From NCBI GenBank assembly GCA_030653385.1, contig JAURZM010000020.1:1-64000 (forward strand): a stretch of DNA of 64,000 nt, read 5' to 3'. Position numbers and translations under genes: made by a program. Shown here piece after piece: positions 27,303-36,583 of the stretch. Position 1 is the stretch's first letter, and every line of letters starts with the position of its first letter. Origin of the DNA: Rubrivivax sp. Its GTDB lineage: Bacteria > Pseudomonadota > Gammaproteobacteria > Burkholderiales > Burkholderiaceae_C. The notes beneath the pieces are model-generated. The model was not told the DNA's origin. It worked only from the letters and a program-made list of their open reading frames with translations, and searched no databases.

Positions 27303-27986
27303 TCAGGGCACCAGGCTGACGGCCGGCGGCGCCGTTTGGGCGGCCACCGGCAGGTGTTGCGGCGCGGTGACGCCCATCGACACATACAGGCTGGTCACGG
27401 CTTCGACGCTCAGCGCCGCGGGTGTCACCCAGTCCTCCGGCACGAAGAGCAGGCCACCGCCGACGGGCACCGGTGCGGTGGGCACCAACACCGCCACGCA
27501 GCGGCGGCCGTCCACTTCCAGCACCTCGGCGGCGGTCTGCAGCGCCAGCACCATGGCGCCCCCTTCGGCGCCACCGAAGCGCACCCACACGCCCTGCATG
27601 GCACGTGCTGCACCCGGGTCGCGCTGCACAAACAGCGCCACCAGCTTCTGCGCCGTTTCGTAGACCTGCCGCACCAGCGGGATGCGGCGCATGATGCCGT
27701 CCACCAGCCGCACCAGGCCACGCTGCAGGCCGGCTTCGACCAGCGCACCCAGCGCCACCAGCCCCAGGGCCACGAGGCCGATGCCGATGAGGTAACCGAC
27801 GATTTCCGAGCCGGTGACACCCACGCCCACCTGTACCAGCAAAGAACCCACGGCGCTGTTGGGGCCCAGCCAGCTCAACAGCAGCGCACCGACCCAGGCC
27901 ACGATGGCCACGGTGGCGGCCAGCGGCAGTGCCGCCAGCAGGCCGGTGATGAACAGACGCAGCAGTTGGGCGTGGGCGGTTTTCAT
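27303..27986 (-). CDS. DUF502 membrane protein
   Basis: This 227-residue protein has two strong transmembrane helices (about residues 10-34 and 53-80) and a soluble domain with RRIPLVRQVYETAQK and FVPEDW...LSVEAVTSLYVSMG, which define DUF502. Its function is unknown. Starts at 27986 or slightly upstream are possible; 27986 is chosen because the signal-like helix begins there. It follows the threonine ammonia-lyase stop by 34 bp, and its own stop is 22 bp before the leader peptide ATG, so readthrough into aroG is possible. Confidence 0.85.
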   Translation of the reverse strand: MKTAHAQLLRLFITGLLAALPLAATVAIVAWVGALLLSWLGPNSAVGSLLVQVGVGVTGSEIVGYLIGIGLVALGLVALGALVEAGLQRGLVRLVDGIMRRIPLVRQVYETAQKLVALFVQRDPGAARAMQGVWVRFGGAEGGAMVLALQTAAEVLEVDGRRCVAVLVPTAPVPVGGGLLFVPEDWVTPAALSVEAVTSLYVSMGVTAPQHLPVAAQTAPPAVSLVP

Positions 27987-28020
27987 GTGCGGCATTGTCG
28001 GCGTCAAGCCGGCCGGGCGG

Positions 28021-29226
28021 TCAGCGTGTCTGCGCCTCGAAGCCGGCCGCCATCAAGCGCTGCACCACGTCCTGCACGTGCGCGGCATTGCGCGTCTGCA
28101 GCACCAGTTCCACTTCGACGTTCTGCGCACTCAGCGTGCTGAAGGCGCGCTGGTGGTGCACCTCGTCGATGTTGGCACCGGCCTCGGCCACGATGGCGGT
28201 GATGCGCGCCAGCACACCCGGTGTGTCGCGTGCGTCGACGCGGATGCGTGCCAGCCGACCGGCGCGCACCATGCCGCGTTCGATCAGCGCCGACAGCATC
28301 AGCGGGTCGATGTTGCCGCCGCACAGCACCAGGCCCACGCGGCGGCCGGCAAAACGGGCCGGGTGTTTCAGCAGGGCGGCCAGGCCGGCGGCCCCGGCCC
28401 CTTCGACCACCGTCTTTTCGATCTCCAGCAGCATCAGTACGGCCTGTTCGATGTCGCCTTCGTCCACCAGCAGCAGGTCGTCGACATGCTGGCGGATCAG
28501 CTCGCGGGTGATCTGCCCCGGTTGCCCCACGGCAATGCCTTCGGCGATGGTGCTGAGCCCCTGCGGGTGCGCCGTGCCCTTGATGGCATTCACCATGGCC
28601 GGGAAGCGGCTGGTCTGCACGCCGATGATCTGCACACCGGGTTTCAGCGCACGCACCGCGGTGGCGATGCCGCTGATGAGGCCACCGCCGCCCACGGCGA
28701 TGACCAGCGTGTCCAGGTCGGGCTGGGCACGCAGCATCTCGATGCCGATGGTGCCCTGGCCGGCGATCACCGCTTCGTCGTCGAAGGGGTGCACGAAGGT
28801 CAGGCCCTGCTCGGCGGCCATCTGCAGCGCCCGTTCACGCGCCTGGTCGAAGCTGTCGCCATGCAGCACCACCTCGGCGCCGAAGCCACGTGTGCGTTCG
28901 ACCTTCACGGTGGGTGTGTGCTGCGGCATCACGATGACCGCGCGCAGGCCCAGGCGCTGCGCGTGGTGCGCCACGCCCTGGGCGTGGTTGCCGGCCGATG
29001 CGGCGATCACACCCTTGATGGGCACGCCCGACGCCACCAGCGTGGCCAGCTTGTTCAGCGCGCCACGTTCCTTGAAGCTGGCGGTGAACTGCAGGTTCTC
29101 GAACTTCAGGAAAACCTGGCAGCCCAGGATCTGGCCCAGCGTACGCGACTCGACGCAGGGGGTGTCGAGCACCTGACATTGCAGCCGAAGCGCAGCGGCT
29201 TCGATGTCGGCCAGGCGCACCGTCAA
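28021..29226 (-). CDS. ilvA: threonine ammonia-lyase (short, ACT-type)
   Basis: This 401-residue PLP enzyme has the Lys-containing motif FTASFKERGALN (about residues 47-58), the phosphate-binding SAGNHAQG and GGGGLISG loops, and a single C-terminal ACT-like domain (about 325-401, beginning IRVDARDTPGVLARI). That is the ~400-residue form, which converts threonine to 2-oxobutanoate for isoleucine synthesis or catabolism. Its ATG overlaps the tldD stop by 4 bp (ATGA), so it is translationally coupled to tldD. A catabolic (TdcB-like) role cannot be excluded. Confidence 0.92.
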   Translation of the reverse strand: MTVRLADIEAAALRLQCQVLDTPCVESRTLGQILGCQVFLKFENLQFTASFKERGALNKLATLVASGVPIKGVIAASAGNHAQGVAHHAQRLGLRAVIVMPQHTPTVKVERTRGFGAEVVLHGDSFDQARERALQMAAEQGLTFVHPFDDEAVIAGQGTIGIEMLRAQPDLDTLVIAVGGGGLISGIATAVRALKPGVQIIGVQTSRFPAMVNAIKGTAHPQGLSTIAEGIAVGQPGQITRELIRQHVDDLLLVDEGDIEQAVLMLLEIEKTVVEGAGAAGLAALLKHPARFAGRRVGLVLCGGNIDPLMLSALIERGMVRAGRLARIRVDARDTPGVLARITAIVAEAGANIDEVHHQRAFSTLSAQNVEVELVLQTRNAAHVQDVVQRLMAAGFEAQTR

Positions 29227-30698
29227 GCAGTGCCCCCGACCGTCAACCTTTCGATGCGCAGCGTGGGCTGGCCCACGCCCACCGGCACGCTCTGGCCTTC
29301 CTTGCCGCAGACACCGACACCGGTGTCCAGCTGCAGGTCGTTGCCGATCATGCTGACGCGGGTCATGGCTTCGGGGCCGTTGCCGATGATGGTGGCGCCC
29401 TTCACCGGGTACTGGATCTTGCCGTTTTCGACCCAGAAGGCTTCGCTGGCGCTGAACACGAACTTGCCGCTGGTGATGTCGACCTGGCCGCCGCCGAAGT
29501 TGGTGGCGTACAGGCCGCGCTTCAGGCTGCCGATGATCTCTTCGCGTGTCTTGCCGCCGGCCAGCATGTAGGTGTTGGTCATGCGCGGCATCGGCAGGTG
29601 CGCGTAACTTTCGCGGCGGCCGTTGCCGGTGGGTTTGACCCCCGACAGGCGTGCGTTCAGGCTGTCCTGCATGTAACCGCGCAGGATGCCGTCTTCGATC
29701 AGCACGTTGCGCTGCGTGGCGTGGCCCTCGTCGTCGACGTTCAGGCTGCCACGGCGGTCGGGGATGGTGCCGTCGTCCAGCACCGTCACGCCCTTGGCGG
29801 CCACACGCTGGCCGACCCGGCCGGCGAAGGTGCTGCTGCCCTTGCGGTTGAAGTCACCTTCCAGGCCGTGGCCCACGGCTTCGTGCAGCAGCACACCGGG
29901 CCAGCCGGGGCCCAGCACCACGGTCATTTCGCCGGCGGCCACGGCGCGGCTGTCCAGGTTGGTCAGCGCCGCGGTGACGGCGTGGTTGACGTAGTCCTCG
30001 ATCATGGCGTCGGTGAAATAGCCCAGGCCGAAGCGGCCACCACCGCCGCCGCTGCCCACTTCGCGGCGCACCTCGCCGGCCACGGTTTGTTCGGCGATCA
30101 CGGTGACGTTCAGGCGCACCAGCGGTCGCACGTCGGCAGCGCGGGTGCCGTCGGCGCGAGCCACCAGCACGACGTCGTATTCGGCGCCCACGCTGGCCAT
30201 CACCTGCGCAATGCGCGGGTCCTTGGCGCGGGCCAGCTTTTCCACCTTTTCCAGCAGCGCCACCTTTTGCGCGCTGTCCAGCGTGCCGATGGGGTCGGTG
30301 GGTGCGTAGAGCACCCGGCTCTTGGCCAGCTTGGCCGGGCGCGCGATCTTCACGCGTTTGTGCTGGCCGGCGGCGGCAATGGTGCGCACGGTGCGCGCGG
30401 CGTCCAGCAGCGAATCCACGCTGAGGTCGTCGCTGTAGGCAAAAGCCGTCTTTTCGCCGGCCACGGCGCGCACGCCCACACCCTGGTCGATGCTGAAGCT
30501 GCCGCTCTTGACGATGCCTTCTTCCAGGCTCCAGCCTTCGTGGCGCGTGGTCTGGAAGTAGAGGTCGGCGTCGTCCACCCGGTGTTCGCCGATCAGCGCC
30601 AGCGCCTGCGCCAGATTGGCCTCGGACAAGCCGAAGGGGTCGAGCATCAGCTGCTGCGCAATGGCCAGGCGTTCGAGGGTGGGTTCGCGGGTGATCAT
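29223..30698 (-). CDS. tldD: metalloprotease TldD
   Basis: This 491-residue protein matches TldD (481 residues in E. coli), with the metal-binding HEAVGHGLEGD motif in the C-terminal half and the glycine-rich GGGGGRFGLGYF loop before it. With PmbA/TldE it forms a heterodimeric protease that degrades or matures small peptides. TldE is not in this window. ATG 30698 (MITREPTLER) is preferred over an open frame 11 codons longer. It is the gene before the threonine ammonia-lyase in a long minus-strand series. Confidence 0.95.
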   Translation of the reverse strand: MITREPTLERLAIAQQLMLDPFGLSEANLAQALALIGEHRVDDADLYFQTTRHEGWSLEEGIVKSGSFSIDQGVGVRAVAGEKTAFAYSDDLSVDSLLDAARTVRTIAAAGQHKRVKIARPAKLAKSRVLYAPTDPIGTLDSAQKVALLEKVEKLARAKDPRIAQVMASVGAEYDVVLVARADGTRAADVRPLVRLNVTVIAEQTVAGEVRREVGSGGGGGRFGLGYFTDAMIEDYVNHAVTAALTNLDSRAVAAGEMTVVLGPGWPGVLLHEAVGHGLEGDFNRKGSSTFAGRVGQRVAAKGVTVLDDGTIPDRRGSLNVDDEGHATQRNVLIEDGILRGYMQDSLNARLSGVKPTGNGRRESYAHLPMPRMTNTYMLAGGKTREEIIGSLKRGLYATNFGGGQVDITSGKFVFSASEAFWVENGKIQYPVKGATIIGNGPEAMTRVSMIGNDLQLDTGVGVCGKEGQSVPVGVGQPTLRIERLTVGGTA

Positions 30699-30791
30699 CA
30701 AGGCAGCCCAGGTCCGGCAATAGAGCTGCACATTGTAGGAGCCGCACCCTGGCGCACGGCCCGCAGGGCTTCGTCGTTCAGTGCCGCGCTT

Positions 30792-31742
30792 TCAGGGCGA
30801 TGCATCGGGCTCGGCCTGGCGCCGGTGTTCACGCCGCGCCACCCACACGGTGGCAGCGGCGATGACCACACCGCCCAGCAGCGTGGTGCCGGCCGGCACG
30901 TCGGCAAACATCACCCAGCCCAGCAGGGCCGCCCACACCAGTTCCAGGAACTTGACTGACTGGGTGGACGAGATGTCGGCAAAGCGGAAGCTGCGGGTCA
31001 GGCAGTAGTGGCCTGCGCTGCCCAGCATGCCGCAGACCACGAAGCCCAGCCACTGCGCTGGCGTGGGCGCCTGCCACACCCACAGCGCCATCGGCAGGCT
31101 GAACAAGGTGACGGTGAGGGCCTGCCAGAAGACGATGACGCCAGTGGTTTCGGTGCGTGTCAGCACCTTGGTGATCAGGAACGAAGCAGCAAACACCGGC
31201 GCCGAGGACAGCATCAGCAGGTGGTGCAGGCCACTGCCACCCGCGCCGCCGGCCGCGAAGGACATCTTGGGGCCCAGCACGATCAGCACACCGGCAAAAC
31301 CCACGCCGGTGGCCAGCCAGCGTTCCCAGTGCATCGGCTCTTTCAGGAACCACCAGGCACCGATCATGATGAACAGCGGCCCGGTGAAGCCGATGGCCGT
31401 GGTGTCGGCCAGCGGAATGTGCGGCAGCGCCAGGAACCACAGCACCAGGCCCAGCGTGTGCACGGCACCGCGCCAGAACTGGCCCATCGGGTTCCGCGGC
31501 CGGTAGGCCTGCAGACCGGCCCGCAGCAGCAGCGGCAGCAGCACGGCAAAGCCGAAGACGTAGCGCAGGAACTGCGTTTGCAAGGGGTGCAGTTCCTGCG
31601 CCAGGCCGCGCATCGTGGCGTTGAGCACGGTGAAGAGCGCACCGCTGCCGGCTGCCCACAGCAGCGCACGCACGGCGGGTGACAGCGACGCGGCACGGGC
31701 CCGCAGCCGCCGGCGGGCGCGGACCGCGGGCCTAGGCCTCAT
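30792..31742 (-). CDS. DMT/EamA family transporter
   Basis: This 316-residue integral membrane protein has ten hydrophobic helices arranged as two EamA repeats, the first ending near WFLALPHIPLADTTAIGF and the second with SAPVFAASFLITKVLTR. Such carriers export amino acids, nucleosides or other metabolites; the substrate is unknown. Its start at 31742 overlaps the stop of rsmI by 11 bp, suggesting co-translation. The Arg-rich N-terminal 20 residues could mean the true start is slightly downstream. Confidence 0.9.
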   Translation of the reverse strand: MRPRPAVRARRRLRARAASLSPAVRALLWAAGSGALFTVLNATMRGLAQELHPLQTQFLRYVFGFAVLLPLLLRAGLQAYRPRNPMGQFWRGAVHTLGLVLWFLALPHIPLADTTAIGFTGPLFIMIGAWWFLKEPMHWERWLATGVGFAGVLIVLGPKMSFAAGGAGGSGLHHLLMLSSAPVFAASFLITKVLTRTETTGVIVFWQALTVTLFSLPMALWVWQAPTPAQWLGFVVCGMLGSAGHYCLTRSFRFADISSTQSVKFLELVWAALLGWVMFADVPAGTTLLGGVVIAAATVWVARREHRRQAEPDASP

Positions 31743-32661
31743 CGGTTGGTGCGTCCACCACCCGCTCGGCCAACGCGCGTGCATACAGCGTGTTGCGCGC
31801 TGCACCACTCACCTCGGCGGCCAGGCTCACGGCCTGTTTCAAGGGCAGTTCGCGCAGCAGCACACGCAGCGTGTGCAGGGTGGCCGGCGGCAGATCTTCT
31901 TCATGCGCAGCCGGTGCCGGCAAGCTGTGCAGCACCAGCACAAATTCCCCGCGCTCGCGGTTGCTGTCTTCGGCTTGCCAGGCCGGCAAGGCGGCGGCCG
32001 GGCGGGTGACGATGGTCTCGAACTGCTTGCTCAGTTCGCGGCACAGCGTGACGGTGCGGGTGGGCGCCGCCGTGGCCAGTGCGGCCAGCAGTTTGCCGAT
32101 GCGGTGCGGCGCTTCGAAGAGGATCTGCGTGCGCCGGTCGGCCAGCACGCTGTCCAGCATGGCCTGGCGCTCGCTGCCCTTGGCCGGCAGGAAGCCCACG
32201 AAGGTGAAACCCTGGCCGATGGTGTCACCCGCCACGCACAAGGCCGCCAGCGCGCTGCTGGGGCCGGGCAGCGGCACCACGCGGTAACCAGCTTGTGCCA
32301 CCTGCGCCACCAGCACGGCGCCGGGGTCGCTGATGGCGGGTGTGCCGGCGTCGCTGATGCAGGCCACCGATTCACCGGCAGCCAGGCGCTGCAACACAGC
32401 GGCGGCGGCCTGGTGTTCGTTGTGCGCGTGCAGCGCCAGCAGCGGCTTTTTCAGGCCCAGGTGGCCCAGCAGCTGCGCGCCGACACGTGTGTCTTCGCAG
32501 GCCACGGCGTCGACCAGGCCCAGCACGTGCACCGCCCGCAGGCTCACGTCGGCCAGGTTGCCGATGGGCGTGGCCACCACGTAGAGTGTGCTGGTGGTGT
32601 GGCTTTGTGCACCGGCCGCATCAAACGCGGCGCGGTGCAGCAGGGAGGGGTCGATGTTCAA
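31732..32661 (-). CDS. rsmI: 16S rRNA (cytidine-1402 2'-O)-methyltransferase RsmI
   Basis: This protein of about 309 residues has the tetrapyrrole-methylase fold signatures of Rsm[36 protein letters not shown] and [10 protein letters not shown]. It methylates C1402 in the ribosomal P site. The only in-frame start near the family N-terminus is TTG at 32661. It overlaps the ATG of the divergent yraN gene (32654) by 8 bp, so the start is uncertain; there is no GTG or TTG closer to the conserved domain. The rsmI / yraN / SIS / dolP grouping matches the E. coli yraL-yraP region. Confidence 0.9.
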   Translation of the reverse strand: MNIDPSLLHRAAFDAAGAQSHTTSTLYVVATPIGNLADVSLRAVHVLGLVDAVACEDTRVGAQLLGHLGLKKPLLALHAHNEHQAAAAVLQRLAAGESVACISDAGTPAISDPGAVLVAQVAQAGYRVVPLPGPSSALAALCVAGDTIGQGFTFVGFLPAKGSERQAMLDSVLADRRTQILFEAPHRIGKLLAALATAAPTRTVTLCRELSKQFETIVTRPAAALPAWQAEDSNRERGEFVLVLHSLPAPAAHEEDLPPATLHTLRVLLRELPLKQAVSLAAEVSGAARNTLYARALAERVVDAPTDEA

Positions 32662-33031
32662 GGCGCGGTCGGGGTCCAAGCCAGGTGAGGCGGCGGAAGA
32701 CCGCGCGCTGCAATGGCTGCTGCGCAAGGGCCTGACGCTGGTGCAGCGCAATTATCGGGTGGCGCGCGGCCCCCACGCCCGTGGCGGTGAGATCGACCTG
32801 GTGATGCAGGACCACGATGGCGCGCTGGTCTTCGTCGAAGTGCGTGCACGCGGCAGCCTTTCGCACGGTGGTGCCGCAGCCAGCGTCACGGCGGCCAAGC
32901 AGCGCAGCCTGCGGCTGGCCGCGCAGCACTTCCTGTCGCAGTTGCCGCGTGTGCCGCCTTGCCGCTTCGACGTGGTGGCCATCGACGGCGAGCATGTGCA
33001 GTGGCTGCCGGCGGCCTTTGACGCAGGCTGA
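32654..33031 (+). CDS. yraN: YraN family (UPF0102) nuclease-like protein
   Basis: This 125-residue protein has the PD-(D/E)XK-like UPF0102 core: [33 protein letters not shown] and the basic [13 protein letters not shown]. The E-I-D...E-V-R pattern is the candidate nuclease active site. Its function is unknown, with a suggested role in DNA repair or Holliday junction processing. ATG 32654 has a GGGAGGGG ribosome site 4 bp upstream. It is divergent from, and overlaps, rsmI, and is followed after 45 bp by the SIS gene. Confidence 0.92.
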   Translation: MFKARSGSKPGEAAEDRALQWLLRKGLTLVQRNYRVARGPHARGGEIDLVMQDHDGALVFVEVRARGSLSHGGAAASVTAAKQRSLRLAAQHFLSQLPRVPPCRFDVVAIDGEHVQWLPAAFDAG

Positions 33032-33076
33032 GCAGGGGAACCGAAGCCCAGATTGCCCGTCATATGATCCGTGACC

Positions 33077-33628
33077 ATGCTCGAACAGCGCATCCAGCAA
33101 CAATTCTTCGACAGCGCTGACCTCCAGTACCGTTGCGCGGACACGCTTGCCCGGCCGGTGGCCGAAGCGGCTGCTGCACTGCTGGCGGCCATCACGGGCG
33201 GCGGCAAGGTCATGGTGTGTGGAAGTGGTGCCGGGGCCGTGCTGGCGCCACACCTGGCGCGTTTGTTCACGGGCCGTTTTGAACGTGTTCGGCCGCCGCT
33301 GGCAGCCATGGCGCTGGGCGCCAACCAGGGTGTGGCACCGGCGCAAGAGGTGCGGGCACTTGGCTTGCCCGGTGACGTGTTGCTGTTCATCGACGATGCC
33401 GATGGCGACAGCACGGCGGTGATTTCTGCTGCGCAGGCCAAGGACATGACCATCGTGGTCATTGCCGGCCGCAGTGCGCAGGCCTTTGGTGAGTTGTTGG
33501 CCGAAACCGATGTCCTGGTGGCGGTGCCCCACGAGCGTGCTGCGCGCGTGGCCGAATTGCAGTTGTTGGTGCTGCATTGCCTGTGCGATGCGGTCGATTT
33601 CCAATTGATGGGAGACCAGGAAACGTGA
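33077..33628 (+). CDS. SIS-domain protein, DiaA/GmhA-like
   Basis: This 183-residue protein has a single sugar-isomerase (SIS) domain: the N-terminal helix MLEQRIQQQFFDSADL, a glycine loop CGSGAGAVLAPHLARLF, and LQLLVLHCLCDAVD near the C-terminus. In position and size it corresponds to DiaA, the E. coli DnaA-binding initiation factor, which is a paralogue of phosphoheptose isomerase GmhA. The usual loop NGGSA is here CGSGAG, so isomerase activity is doubtful. ATG 33077 is preferred to a GTG two codons earlier. The next gene overlaps it by 4 bp. Confidence 0.88.
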   Translation: MLEQRIQQQFFDSADLQYRCADTLARPVAEAAAALLAAITGGGKVMVCGSGAGAVLAPHLARLFTGRFERVRPPLAAMALGANQGVAPAQEVRALGLPGDVLLFIDDADGDSTAVISAAQAKDMTIVVIAGRSAQAFGELLAETDVLVAVPHERAARVAELQLLVLHCLCDAVDFQLMGDQET

Positions 33629-34284
33629 ATGCCCCTGTTGTTTTGCGCCTGACCGCCGCACTGGCGCTCAGTGCCACGCTGGCCGGTGGACTGTCGGCCT
33701 GTGCCCCGCTGCTGCTGGGCGGTGCCGTGATCGGGGGTGGCATGGTGGCCACCGACCGCCGCACCACCGGCATCCAGATCGAAGACGAAGCCATCGAACT
33801 GCGTGCCGGTTCGCGTGTCCGGGAACTGGCCACGCTGGGCAAGATCAGCATCACCAGCTACAACCGCATGGTGCTGTTGACCGGCGAAGTGCCCGGTGCC
33901 GCAGAAAAGGCCCAGGTCGAACAGGCCGTGGCCCGGGTCGAAAACGTGCGCGGTGTGGTCAACGAACTGGTGGTGGCGCCCAACAGCGCATTCAGTTCGC
34001 GCACCGCCGACAGCAGCTTGGCCACCAAGGTCAAGCTGACGCTGGTGGACGCCAAGGACGTGCAGGCCAATGCCTACAAGGTGGTGGCCGAGCGGCGTGT
34101 CATCTACCTGATGGGCCGTGTCACCGAACGCGAGGCCAACCGCGGCGCCGAACTGGCCAGCCAGGTCAGCGGGGTGGAGAGGGTGGTCAAGGTGTTCGAG
34201 ATCATCACCGAAAAGGACCTCGCCACGCCCAGCAGCAGTGCGCCGGCGCCCATCAGCACGGCGGCGTCGATGCCCACCCGCTGA
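33625..34284 (+). CDS. dolP: BON-domain outer membrane lipoprotein, DolP-like
   Basis: This 219-residue lipoprotein has a signal peptide ending in the lipobox LSAC (about residues 23-26), then two BON domains (about 50-125 and 130-200) with VLLTGEVP and VIYLMGRVTEREANRGAELA motifs. E. coli DolP (YraP) maintains the outer membrane and interacts with the BAM complex. The start is GTG at 33625, overlapping the SIS stop (GTGA), so it is co-translated. The C-terminal Ser/Ala/Pro tail is variable. Confidence 0.92.
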   Translation: MNAPVVLRLTAALALSATLAGGLSACAPLLLGGAVIGGGMVATDRRTTGIQIEDEAIELRAGSRVRELATLGKISITSYNRMVLLTGEVPGAAEKAQVEQAVARVENVRGVVNELVVAPNSAFSSRTADSSLATKVKLTLVDAKDVQANAYKVVAERRVIYLMGRVTEREANRGAELASQVSGVERVVKVFEIITEKDLATPSSSAPAPISTAASMPTR

Positions 34285-34297
34285 AGCGGCCGCGCAC

Positions 34298-35194
34298 TCA
34301 GCCCGTCAGGCGCTGGATGAGGCTGGACGTGTCCCAGCGTGAGCCGCCCATCGCCTGCACCTCGGCGTAGAACTGGTCCACCAGCGTGGTCACCGGCAGC
34401 TGCGCGCCGTTGCGCCGCGCTTCGTCCATCACCAGGCCCAGGTCCTTGCGCATCCAGTCGACCGCAAAACCGAAATCGAACTGGCCTGCCAGCATGGTCT
34501 TGCCGCGGTTGTCCAACTGCCAGCTTTGTGCCGCGCCTTTGCCGATGACGTCCAGCACCTGCGGCATGTTCAGCCCCGCGCGTTGACCGAAGGCCAGGGC
34601 CTCGGACAGGCCTTGCATCAGGCCGGCAATGCAGATCTGGTTGACCATCTTGGCCAGCTGGCCGCTGCCGCTGGGGCCCAGCAGAGTCACCGCCCTGGCA
34701 AAACACAAAGCCACCGGCCGCATGCGGTCGAAGGGTTCGGTGTCGCCGCCGCACATCACGGTCAGCGCGCCGTTCACCGCACCGGCCTGACCGCCCGAGA
34801 CAGGTGCGTCGATGAAGTGCAGGCCGAGCGTCTTTGCAGCACTTGCCAGTTCGCGGGCCACTTCGGCCGACGCGGTGGTGTGGTCGACCAGCACGGCGCC
34901 GGTTTTCATGCCGGCAAAAGCACCGTCGGCGCCCAGCGTCACGCTGCGCAGGTCATCGTCGTTGCCGACGCAGGCAAAGACGATGTCGGCGCCGCTGGCC
35001 GCTTCACGCGGGGTGGCGGCCGATGCACCAGCGTATTCAGCCACCCAGGCCGCCGACTTGGCGCCGGTGCGGTTGTAGACGGTGACCCGGTGCCCCGCAC
35101 GTGCCAGATGGCCGGCCATCGGATGGCCCATGACGCCCAGGCCCAGAAAGGCCACGCGTTGCGGTGAAGAAGGTTCGTAGCTGCGTGTGTTCAT
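34298..35194 (-). CDS. NAD(P)-dependent 3-hydroxyisobutyrate-dehydrogenase-like oxidoreductase
   Basis: This 298-residue enzyme has the Rossmann signature FLGLGVMGHPMAGHLARAGH, the substrate motif DAPVSGGQAGAVNGALTVMCGG and the catalytic Lys in GQLAKMVNQ. It belongs to the beta-hydroxyacid dehydrogenase family (3-hydroxyisobutyrate, tartronate semialdehyde, glyoxylate reductases); the substrate cannot be decided by eye. ATG 35194 gives the standard N-terminus. It converges with the dolP-like gene and its upstream side faces pilU. Confidence 0.92.
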   Translation of the reverse strand: MNTRSYEPSSPQRVAFLGLGVMGHPMAGHLARAGHRVTVYNRTGAKSAAWVAEYAGASAATPREAASGADIVFACVGNDDDLRSVTLGADGAFAGMKTGAVLVDHTTASAEVARELASAAKTLGLHFIDAPVSGGQAGAVNGALTVMCGGDTEPFDRMRPVALCFARAVTLLGPSGSGQLAKMVNQICIAGLMQGLSEALAFGQRAGLNMPQVLDVIGKGAAQSWQLDNRGKTMLAGQFDFGFAVDWMRKDLGLVMDEARRNGAQLPVTTLVDQFYAEVQAMGGSRWDTSSLIQRLTG

Positions 35195-35252
35195 GGCGCA
35201 CATGCTGCCATGAACAAGCCGCTCAGGCGCCGAAGCATGCGACCAAGGACTT

Positions 35253-35331
35253 GCGCGGAACCGGCTCCGCCGGGCCGCTGCAAGAGCCCCCCCGGGGGGT
35301 GGCGAAGGCGCGAAGCGACAAGCCTGGGGGC
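35253..35331. repeat. GC-rich dispersed repeat, copy 1
   Basis: This 79-bp intergenic sequence contains CCCCCCCGGGGGG flanked by GCGCGGAACCGGCT and AAGCGACAAGCCTGGGGGC. A near-identical copy in the opposite orientation lies at 36474-36550. It abuts the pilU stop codon. Such GC-rich palindromic elements are common between genes in Comamonadaceae. Confidence 0.8.
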
Positions 35332-36468
35332 CTACATGACCTTCATGTGCTCGGTGCCGGCAGCCAGGTCGGTGTTGCGCGCACGGGCACTCTGCAGCTT
35401 GATCTGCAGTCGCAGGTCGTTCACGCTGTCCGCATTGCGCAGCGAGTCTTCATACGTGATGTGCCGGTTTTCGTACAGGTCGAACAGACTCTGGTCGAAG
35501 GTCTGCATGCCCAGCTCGCGGCTGCGCTTCATCAGTTCCTTGATCTCGGCGATTTCGCCCTTGAAGATCAGGTCACCCACCAGCGGGGTGTTGAGCATGA
35601 TCTCGACCGCCGCCACACGGCCACGGCCTTGTTCACGCGGAATCAGGCGCTGGCTGACCAGGGCCTTCAGGTTCAACGACAGGTCCATCAGCAGCTGCTG
35701 GCGGCGTTCTTCGGGGAAGAAGTTGATGATGCGGTCCAGCGCCTGGTTGGCGCTGTTGGCGTGCAGCGTGGCCAGGCACAGGTGGCCGGTTTCGGCAAAG
35801 GCCACCGCGTGTTCCATCGTCTCGCGGTCGCGGATTTCGCCCATCAGGATGACGTCGGGCGCCTGCCGCAGCGTGTTTTTCAGCGCCGCTTCCCAGCTGT
35901 CGGTATCGATGCCCAGTTCACGTTGCGTGACGATGCAGTTTTTGTGCGGGTGCACAAATTCCACCGGGTCTTCGACGGTGATGATGTGGCCGTAGCTGTT
36001 TTCATTGCGGTGGTCGACGATGGCGGCCAGCGACGTGCTCTTGCCCGATCCCGTGGCCCCCACGAAGATCACCAGGCCGCGTTTGGTCAGTGACACCTCT
36101 TTCAGCACCACCGGCAGACCCAGGCCGTCGATGGTGGGCAAGGTGGCCGGGATGGTGCGGAACACCAGCCCCACATTGCCCTGTTGCACAAAGGCATTCA
36201 CGCGAAAACGCCCCACACCCTGCGGGCTGATGGCGAAGTTGCATTCCTTGGTGCGCTCGAATTCCGCGCCCTGCTTGTCGTTCATCACCGCGCGTGTCAG
36301 CGCCAAGGTGTGCTGGCCGGTCAGCGGCTGCGGGCTGACCTTGGTGACCTTGCCGTCCACCTTGATGGCGGGTGGGAAGTCGGCCGTCAGGAAAAGGTCG
36401 CTGCCATTGCGGCTGACCATCAACCTGAGCAGGTCGTTGACAAATTTGGATGCCTGGTCGCGTTCCAT
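35332..36468 (-). CDS. pilU: type IV pilus retraction ATPase PilU
   Basis: This 378-residue secretion-type ATPase has Walker A (GATGSGKST), His box and Walker B (ILMGEIRDRETM) motifs. The N-terminal domain motif (MVSRNGSDLFLTADFPPAIKVDG) marks it as PilU rather than PilT. PilU works with PilT at the pilus base to power retraction. A GTG one codon upstream could be used; ATG 36468 is preferred. The gene lies between two inverted copies of a GC-rich repeat, and pilT is upstream on the same strand. Confidence 0.95.
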   Translation of the reverse strand: MERDQASKFVNDLLRLMVSRNGSDLFLTADFPPAIKVDGKVTKVSPQPLTGQHTLALTRAVMNDKQGAEFERTKECNFAISPQGVGRFRVNAFVQQGNVGLVFRTIPATLPTIDGLGLPVVLKEVSLTKRGLVIFVGATGSGKSTSLAAIVDHRNENSYGHIITVEDPVEFVHPHKNCIVTQRELGIDTDSWEAALKNTLRQAPDVILMGEIRDRETMEHAVAFAETGHLCLATLHANSANQALDRIINFFPEERRQQLLMDLSLNLKALVSQRLIPREQGRGRVAAVEIMLNTPLVGDLIFKGEIAEIKELMKRSRELGMQTFDQSLFDLYENRHITYEDSLRNADSVNDLRLQIKLQSARARNTDLAAGTEHMKVM

Positions 36469-36473
36469 CACTC

Positions 36474-36550
36474 AGCCCCCAAGCTCGCTTGCGCTCGCTG
36501 CCCCCCGAGGGGGGTGTCCGGCAGCGGCCCGGCAAAGCCGGTTCCGCGCC
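36474..36550. repeat. GC-rich dispersed repeat, copy 2 (inverted)
   Basis: This 77-bp sequence contains CCCCCCGAGGGGGG, flanked by AGCCCCCAAGCTCGCTTGCG and GGCAAAGCCGGTTCCGCGCC. Its reverse complement matches the copy at 35253-35331. It separates pilT from pilU and starts 5 bp before the pilU ATG on the plus strand, so it sits in the pilU leader. Confidence 0.8.
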
Positions 36551-36583
36551 GGGAAACTTGATTGCGTGTTCAGCATGGTGGTT

